A stretch of 64,000 nt of DNA from NCBI RefSeq assembly GCF_015291745.1, contig NZ_CP030059.1, forward strand, positions 6,289,501-6,353,500, given 5' to 3'. Made by a program: the position numbers and the translations under genes. The stretch is from Bradyrhizobium sp. CCBAU 53351. GTDB taxonomy: Bacteria > Pseudomonadota > Alphaproteobacteria > Rhizobiales > Xanthobacteraceae. This document shows positions 61,504-64,000 of the stretch, one piece after another (position 1 is the first letter of the stretch; every line of letters starts with the position of its first letter). The notes under the pieces were generated by a model. The model was given only the letters and a program-made list of their open reading frames with translations. It had not been told where the DNA came from and did not search any database.

Positions 61504-61513
61504 AGCCACTCCG

Positions 61514-63190
61514 TCATTTCCCCGCCACGAAGTAAAAATCCTCGCGTCCCGGCGGCGAGCCGTAGGTGAAGGGCTGCTGCTCGTGCTTGGTCGCGGCCCA
61601 GACGTCGTCGCGGATGATGTCGAACAGCTTTCTGATCTCGACGCGGGGCTGCTTGATCTCGCGGGCCAGCGCAGTAGCGAACGGGCTGTTGGCGGCACCG
61701 TCGCCGTCCATCGCGGTCTCGCCGTGCTTGGCGGCGTAGACAACCATGAAGCCGGCACCGGGCTCGATGTTGGAAAAGCCCTTGTCGACCAGCTTCAGCG
61801 ACAGCGTGCGCTGCATGGTCGGCGCGAACGGATTGTCGCGGCAGGCGTCGAGAACCACCAGGCGCATCTTTCGCGCGGCGCCGACCGCGGCGATGACCTG
61901 CTCGAGGGCGACCGCCTGCGCCTCGGCGTCCTTGTCGGCGGCGAGCTTGGCGTCGACGGGAACGAGATAGTTCACCCCGCCGATCTCGAAGCCGTGGCCG
62001 GCGTAATAGACCACGGCCCAGTCGGCCTTCTCCGCTTCCTCCGCGAAGGCCTTCAACGCGTCGAAGAACCTGTCGCGGGTGAGGTCACTGACGGACATCA
62101 CTGTCTGGAAGCCGACGTCGCGCAGCACACTCGCGATCAGCCTGGAATCGCGCGGCGGATTGGGCAAAGCATGGACGTTCTTGTAGGCGCCGTTGCCGAT
62201 CACCAGCGCGACGCGGCGGCCGGTGGGTGCGCTCCCCGGCGTCAGCGCGGCGAGCCGCTCCTGCGCGATGGCGCGGGCGCGCGCAACTTCGGTGTCGTCG
62301 AACTTCGTCAGCGAATAGGCCGCGGCGCGATAGTCGGCGCGGGCTTGCGCCAGGTCCTTCCGGCGCTCGTAGACCTGGCCGCGGCCGGAATGTGCACGGA
62401 CATTGTTCGGGTTGATCTGGAGGGCCGCGTTGTAGTCCTTCAGGGCGGCATCGAAGTCGCCCTTCATCATGCTGACATCGGCGCGATTGTTGATCACGAA
62501 CACGTTCGTCGGCTGCTTCTCGATCAGGCGGTTGCAGTCGGCAAAGGCCTGGTCGAACTGCCTCATCATGCCGTAGGTGACGCAGCGGTTGCCGGCGATC
62601 TGCGGGGCGGCCGGGTCGATCTTCTCGGCCTCGGCGAAGTCGGCGATCGCGCCGTCGAAATCCTTGAGCAGCGTCCGCGCGCGGGCGCGGTTGGTCCAGG
62701 CCAGCAGGAATTTCGGCGTGTACTTGATCGACAGGCTGAAATCGTCGATCGCGCTTTGCAGCGCGCCGCGGCGTGCGTGAATGACGCCGCGGTTGTTGTA
62801 GGGAACGCCATAGGCCGGGCGCTTCTGAAGCGCGAGATTGTAGTCCGCCATGGCGAGGTCGTCCTGGCCCTTGCGCTCATAAGCGATGCCGCGCAGGTTG
62901 AGGGCGATGACGTAGTCCGGGTCGAGATCGAGCGCGATGGACAGGGTCTCGATCGCGTGGTCGTAGTCGCGCTTGTTGAGCTGCGTGGTTCCGCGCACGG
63001 AGAGCGCGATCGCCTTGTCCTTGCCACTGACCTTGTCGGCCTTCAGCAGATTTTCGCAGGCGCTCGCGCGGGCCTGGGCTTCCGCTTGGCGGTCACGGCA
63101 GATGGTGAGGTCGTCGGCCTGCGGGTCGGCAGCCGCGCCCGGCACGCCGGCGGCCAGGATGACGAGGGTCAGGGAAACGACGCGCAGCAT
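61514..63190 (-). CDS. Periplasmic TPR and caspase-like (peptidase C14) protein
   Basis: 558 residues. A Sec signal (MLRVVSLTLVILAAGVPGAA) is followed by about seven TPR repeats (residues 50-310; DYVIALNLRGIAYERKGQDD is one example). The C-terminal caspase fold (about 330-558) has RRVALVIGNGAYKNVHALPN, the catalytic His in VVYYAGHGFEIGG and the catalytic Cys in LRLVVLDACRDNPFA-type sequence. Bacterial caspase-like proteins cleave after basic or acidic residues; the targets here are unknown. ATG 63190 was taken for the signal peptide. It stands alone. Confidence 0.88.
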   Translation of the reverse strand: MLRVVSLTLVILAAGVPGAAADPQADDLTICRDRQAEAQARASACENLLKADKVSGKDKAIALSVRGTTQLNKRDYDHAIETLSIALDLDPDYVIALNLRGIAYERKGQDDLAMADYNLALQKRPAYGVPYNNRGVIHARRGALQSAIDDFSLSIKYTPKFLLAWTNRARARTLLKDFDGAIADFAEAEKIDPAAPQIAGNRCVTYGMMRQFDQAFADCNRLIEKQPTNVFVINNRADVSMMKGDFDAALKDYNAALQINPNNVRAHSGRGQVYERRKDLAQARADYRAAAYSLTKFDDTEVARARAIAQERLAALTPGSAPTGRRVALVIGNGAYKNVHALPNPPRDSRLIASVLRDVGFQTVMSVSDLTRDRFFDALKAFAEEAEKADWAVVYYAGHGFEIGGVNYLVPVDAKLAADKDAEAQAVALEQVIAAVGAARKMRLVVLDACRDNPFAPTMQRTLSLKLVDKGFSNIEPGAGFMVVYAAKHGETAMDGDGAANSPFATALAREIKQPRVEIRKLFDIIRDDVWAATKHEQQPFTYGSPPGREDFYFVAGK

Positions 63191-63375
63191 GGTGTCAGGC
63201 CTGCTCCAGCCAAATTCTTCTTGAGTCGATGATCGATCGCCCGGGTTCATCTAACGCGGAGTTCCCGGCCTCGCCAAGGTTGCGCTGGCCCCCCCCCGCG
63301 CGGCTCACGTCACGGACTCGTGTCCGTCCCGTCGTAACATTCGGCGGCTGCGTCCGTACCTCGGATGATGCGAAA

Positions 63376-63403
63376 GGGGCCGGACAACTGTTCGTCCGGC
63401 CCC
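63376..63403. other. Perfect 10-bp hairpin in the msrA leader
   Basis: GGGGCCGGAC (63376-63385) pairs with GTCCGGCCCC (63394-63403) across an 8-nt loop. It lies 42 bp upstream of msrA and between two divergent genes, so it terminates neither. A nine-cytosine run sits at 63289-63297. Confidence 0.5.
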
Positions 63404-63444
63404 GACCGTCCTAGACTGTCAGACCTTTCGAAAGAGGATCCGCC

Positions 63445-64000
63445 ATGCGCCGACCTGCCCTCGCCTCCCTGCTGGCCGCAACCACTGCCCTCTCGCTAAC
63501 CTTTGCGGCGCCGTCCCGGGCCGCCGAGGAGGCGGTCGTGATTCCCGCCCCCGCCATGGATGCGGCCCCCGCGAGCGGGATCCAGACCGCCGTGGTCGCT
63601 GGCGGTTGCTTCTGGGGCGTGCAGGGTGTCTTCCAGCACACCGCGGGCGTCGTCAATGCGGTCTCCGGCTATGCCGGCGGCACCAAGGCCACCGCCGACT
63701 ACCAGACCGTCTCGAGCGGCCGGACCGGCCATGCCGAATCGGTCGAGATCAAGTACGACCCGAAGAAGATCTCCTACGGCAAGATCCTCCAGATCTACTT
63801 CTCGGTGGTGCACGACCCGACCCAGCTCAACCGCCAGGGTCCCGACGTCGGCCCGCAATATCGCTCGGCCGTCTTCACCACCTCGGACGAACAGAAGAAG
63901 GTGGCGGAGGCCTATATCGCCCAACTCAACGGCGCCAAGGTCTTCAGCAAGCCGATCGTGACCAAGGTCGGCGCGCTGGAGGCGTTCTACCCGGCGGAGG
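63445..64000 (+). CDS. msrA: Peptide methionine sulfoxide reductase MsrA, exported, C-terminus outside window
   Basis: At least 185 residues, cut by the window end. A Sec signal (MRRPALASLLAATTALSLTF) is followed by the catalytic motif AGGCFWGVQGVFQ and then GYAGGTKATADYQTVSSGRT, HAESVEIKYDP and DPTQLNRQGPDVGPQYRS, all MsrA blocks. It reduces methionine-S-sulfoxide in periplasmic proteins; the reductant is unknown. The start ATG has AGAGG 6 bp upstream. Confidence 0.93.
   Translation, partial: MRRPALASLLAATTALSLTFAAPSRAAEEAVVIPAPAMDAAPASGIQTAVVAGGCFWGVQGVFQHTAGVVNAVSGYAGGTKATADYQTVSSGRTGHAESVEIKYDPKKISYGKILQIYFSVVHDPTQLNRQGPDVGPQYRSAVFTTSDEQKKVAEAYIAQLNGAKVFSKPIVTKVGALEAFYPAE

Overview
The window reads as the chromosome of a Rhizobiales alphaproteobacterium, most likely Bradyrhizobium or a close relative. 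The signs are GC-rich coding with very long shadow frames opposite real genes, a Rhodobacter/Bradyrhizobium-type phospholipid methyltransferase (pmtA), a Caulobacter-like fliF-fliG-fliH-fliN-flbD cluster with sciP just upstream, a FixK-type box in front of a periplasmic nitrate reductase operon, and several GC-rich palindromic intergenic repeats of the kind common in these genomes. The taxon is an inference from gene content; no database search was run.

Layout. 1-6.1 kb: a minus-strand set of two carboxymuconolactone-decarboxylase-type proteins, a luciferase-like monooxygenase and a MetQ-like binding protein, then a small membrane protein and a DppA-like binding protein on the plus strand. 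6.1-12 kb: small stress-type proteins (two with DUF2934), an orphan polysaccharide ABC exporter pair, tRNA-Met, pmtA and mnmA. 12.2-20.6 kb: flagellar genes, with a sigma-54 promoter in front of fliK-flgD, then sciP and the fliF operon ending in flbD. 20.7-25.5 kb: M20 peptidase, flavin reductase, P450 and dusA. 25.5-28.4 kb: a scar at the 5' end of dusA (possible integrase remnant, frameshifted cytochrome c tail) and a membrane quinoprotein glucose dehydrogenase.

28.5-50.7 kb is the most unusual part. A plus-strand operon encodes a metallophosphoesterase, a complete sugar-type ABC importer and a metallophosphoesterase/inositol-monophosphatase fusion. A minus-strand operon encodes UgpB/A/E-like transport proteins (no ATPase), a glycerophosphodiesterase and a Tat-exported PhoD-like enzyme, followed by a SorC-family regulator and a zinc polyol dehydrogenase. 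All three promoter regions carry two copies of a 12-bp near-palindrome (consensus tkACAwwTGTma) spaced exactly 20 bp apart, which points to one regulon. Next to it lies a ribitol operon (ABC importer, ribitol 2-dehydrogenase, D-ribulokinase-like FGGY kinase) with an AraC regulator. My reading is a system for harvesting phosphodiester-linked polyols (glycerophosphodiesters, perhaps inositol- or ribitol-phosphate compounds such as teichoic-acid fragments) and feeding the polyols into central metabolism.

50.9-53.1 kb: a LuxR-type regulator and a second luciferase-like oxidoreductase. 53.2-60.1 kb: a napFDAGHBC periplasmic nitrate reductase operon with a trailing DUF2478 gene. 60.4-64 kb: a Dda/RecD-like helicase, a periplasmic TPR/caspase-like protein and a periplasmic MsrA cut by the window end.
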